From Aquiluna sp. (GTDB lineage: Bacteria; Actinomycetota; Actinomycetes; Actinomycetales; Microbacteriaceae), in the NCBI GenBank assembly GCA_023260495.1, contig JALQVB010000058.1:1-5961 (forward strand): a stretch of 5,961 nucleotides of DNA, in the 5' to 3' direction. Positions 5,567 through 5,961 of the stretch are shown piece by piece (the first letter of the stretch is position 1; every line of letters starts with the position of its first letter). The position numbers and the translations under genes were made by a program. Below the pieces are notes generated by a model. That model searched no databases, had not been told where the DNA came from, and saw nothing but the letters and a program-made list of their open reading frames with translations.

Positions 5567-5961
5567 TTAGCTCAGCTTTGCCAAACCGGCAGCTAAGACA
5601 TCGAGTGCATCATGCAGCAGCTCGTCTGAGATTGCCAGCGGTGGCAGGAAGCGGATGACATTGTTGTAGGTTCCGGCGTTCAGCACCACCACTCCATTGG
5701 CGTGGCAGTGCTTCATGAGCGCTTCGGTGGCAGCCGCATTTGGGTTCTTGGTGCCCGGTTCAATCAGCTCAATAGCCTGCATTGCACCGCGTCCGCGAAC
5801 ATCACCAATGATTGGGTAGTTGTTCTGCATCGCGGTGAGGCGACCGGAAATAAGCTCACCAATCTGCATCGCTCGGTTGAACCAGTCGCCGCTGGCATAC
5901 TGCTCCATGACGGCGACACCGGCTGCGACTGCGGTTGGTGAACCACCAAAAGTTCCGCCCA
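5567..5961 (-). CDS. gabT: 4-aminobutyrate aminotransferase (GabT-like), C-terminal part
   Basis: The gene enters from the right edge; only its last 130 complete codons are visible, roughly 30% of a usual 420-450-residue GabT. The first visible residues GGTFGGSP match the GGT-GGNP motif of GabT, whose Thr contacts the PLP phosphate of the partner subunit; the PLP lysine lies upstream, outside the window. The small domain follows, with VRGRGAMQAIEL, and GTYNNVIRFLPPL near the end, whose Arg corresponds to the substrate-carboxylate Arg in E. coli GabT. The enzyme would transfer the amino group of 4-aminobutyrate to 2-oxoglutarate, giving succinate semialdehyde. An ATG at 5908 is internal (MEQYAS) and is not the start. 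The gene ends with TAA followed by a strong terminator. Other omega-aminotransferases share this C-terminal pattern, so the exact substrate is likely but not proven. Confidence 0.8.
   Translation of the reverse strand, partial: GGTFGGSPTAVAAGVAVMEQYASGDWFNRAMQIGELISGRLTAMQNNYPIIGDVRGRGAMQAIELIEPGTKNPNAAATEALMKHCHANGVVVLNAGTYNNVIRFLPPLAISDELLHDALDVLAAGLAKLS

Noticed and set aside
5906..5908. ATG at 5908 as the start of a short 113-residue protein
   Set aside because: The frame stays open to the window edge and the upstream residues GGTFGGSP are a conserved GabT motif, so the ATG is internal to a longer gene.

Overview
The window carries a complete polyamine-type ABC importer operon on the + strand (positions 66-4145). 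Two PLP-dependent class III aminotransferase genes on the - strand converge on it: one complete (5492-4134) and one cut by the window edge (5961-5567). The organism is most likely an actinobacterium of moderate GC content, plausibly in or near the Microbacteriaceae. The reasons are GTG starts, stop/start overlaps between genes, a solute-binding protein with a long charged N-region before an SRR motif and lipobox, and the style of the Pot and GabT proteins. That placement is inference; no rRNA or phylogenetic marker is present.

Layout: 1-65 is a short leader with a Shine-Dalgarno site, a perfect small inverted repeat and possibly a -10 box. Then come potD (66-1310, lipoprotein substrate-binding protein), potA (1310-2437, ATPase), potB (2437-3354) and potC (3351-4145, permeases). 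The junctions overlap by 1, 1 and 4 nt, so the four genes look like one translationally coupled transcript. potC and the facing aminotransferase overlap tail to tail by 12 bp. A hairpin just past the potC stop, inside the aminotransferase gene, is the only terminator candidate there. On the - strand, the partial gabT-like gene is followed by a strong intrinsic terminator. A gap of only about 29 nt then leads to the GTG start of the second aminotransferase, which resembles the glutamate-1-semialdehyde aminomutase (HemL) family but has altered active-site motifs.

How the parts may work together (inference): PotABCD imports putrescine or spermidine. The HemL-like aminotransferase may remove an amino group from the polyamine or a derivative. 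GabT would convert the resulting 4-aminobutyrate to succinate semialdehyde. The aldehyde dehydrogenase such a route needs is not in the window. All five complete genes look intact. I see no mobile element, CRISPR array, tRNA or rRNA, and no gene-free stretch over 300 bases. The least explained points are the substrate of the HemL-like aminotransferase, the terminator placed between the two aminotransferase genes, and a Gly-to-Tyr change shared by the EAA motifs of both permeases.
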